From Candidatus Endomicrobiellum dinenymphae (GTDB lineage Bacteria; Elusimicrobiota; Endomicrobiia; Endomicrobiales; Endomicrobiaceae), in contig JAIXNA010000077.1 in assembly GCA_020328135.1 (NCBI GenBank), positions 1 through 5,141 of the forward strand: 5,141 nt of DNA, read 5' to 3'. Both the position numbers and the translations under genes were made by a program. Below the pieces are notes generated by a model. The model was not told the DNA's origin. It ran no database searches and saw only the letters and a list, made by a program, of their open reading frames with translations. Of the stretch, positions 5,094 to 5,141 are shown piece after piece (the stretch's first letter is position 1; every line of letters starts with the position of its first letter).

Positions 5094-5141
5094 AACACTT
5101 CTCTCTAAAATCAGGGTTTCTGCCGCTGATTCTACAAAAAC
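5094..5141 (-). other. Leader of the DUF1015 pseudogene, window edge
   Basis: On the minus strand a purine-rich GAGAGAAG precedes the ATG at 5093 and could act as a weak ribosome-binding site. A TAG at 5132-5134 and a TGA at 5111-5113 lie in other frames and could end an upstream gene, but 48 bases are too few to identify one. Confidence 0.3.

Overview
The window is AT-rich bacterial DNA. The best-supported part is a minus-strand gene block: a decayed DUF1015-family gene (4396-5093), then an apparently intact and tightly packed operon of a CvpA-family membrane protein (3826-4329), glutamyl-tRNA synthetase gltX (2352-3833) and a small DUF1844 protein (2008-2328). The low GC, the DUF1844/CvpA/DUF1015 company and a fresh multi-lesion pseudogene beside intact housekeeping genes would fit a host-associated bacterium with a shrinking genome. 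My best guess is an Endomicrobium-like member of the Elusimicrobiota. That is recognition-level inference; nothing in the window proves it.

Left part, 1-755: the end of an unrecognised plus-strand reading frame (Pro/Thr-rich, nine consecutive lysines, then an acidic and mixed-charge region). It lacks any start codon because its 5' side is replaced by a fold-back. Bases 3-119 repeat 206-322 exactly, and bases 116-177 are the exact reverse complement of 275-336. Bases 717-744 and 788-815 are a 28-bp direct repeat at and just beyond the gene's end. From 816 to 1307 the DNA is AT-rich, with only one doubtful 65-codon ORF and a small 10-bp triplet repeat.

Middle part, 1308-1980: tRNA-Lys(CTT) and tRNA-Leu(TAA), both on the minus strand, separated by a ~199-bp element bounded by imperfect inverted repeats. 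tRNA-Leu is then repeated in a 168-bp tandem unit (two full copies and a 16-base fragment), with long near-perfect palindromes between copies. The palindrome-plus-direct-repeat structure here and at 1-336 looks like template-switch chimerism, either whole-genome-amplification artefacts or genuine fold-back rearrangements. The physical linkage between the tRNA region and the gltX operon across base 1980/1981 is therefore not secure.

Right part, 1981-5141: translation of cvpA (TTG start), gltX (GTG start overlapping the cvpA stop) and the DUF1844 gene (strong AGGAGG) looks coordinated. The upstream DUF1015 gene carries a frameshift, missing conserved blocks and a stop inside its C-terminal motif. 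An 18-bp word from the ends of the tRNA-spacer element recurs just upstream of cvpA. I see no convincing new defence or mobile system. The notable items are the start-less Pro/poly-Lys gene, the small inverted-repeat element with its dispersed word, and the fold-back structures.
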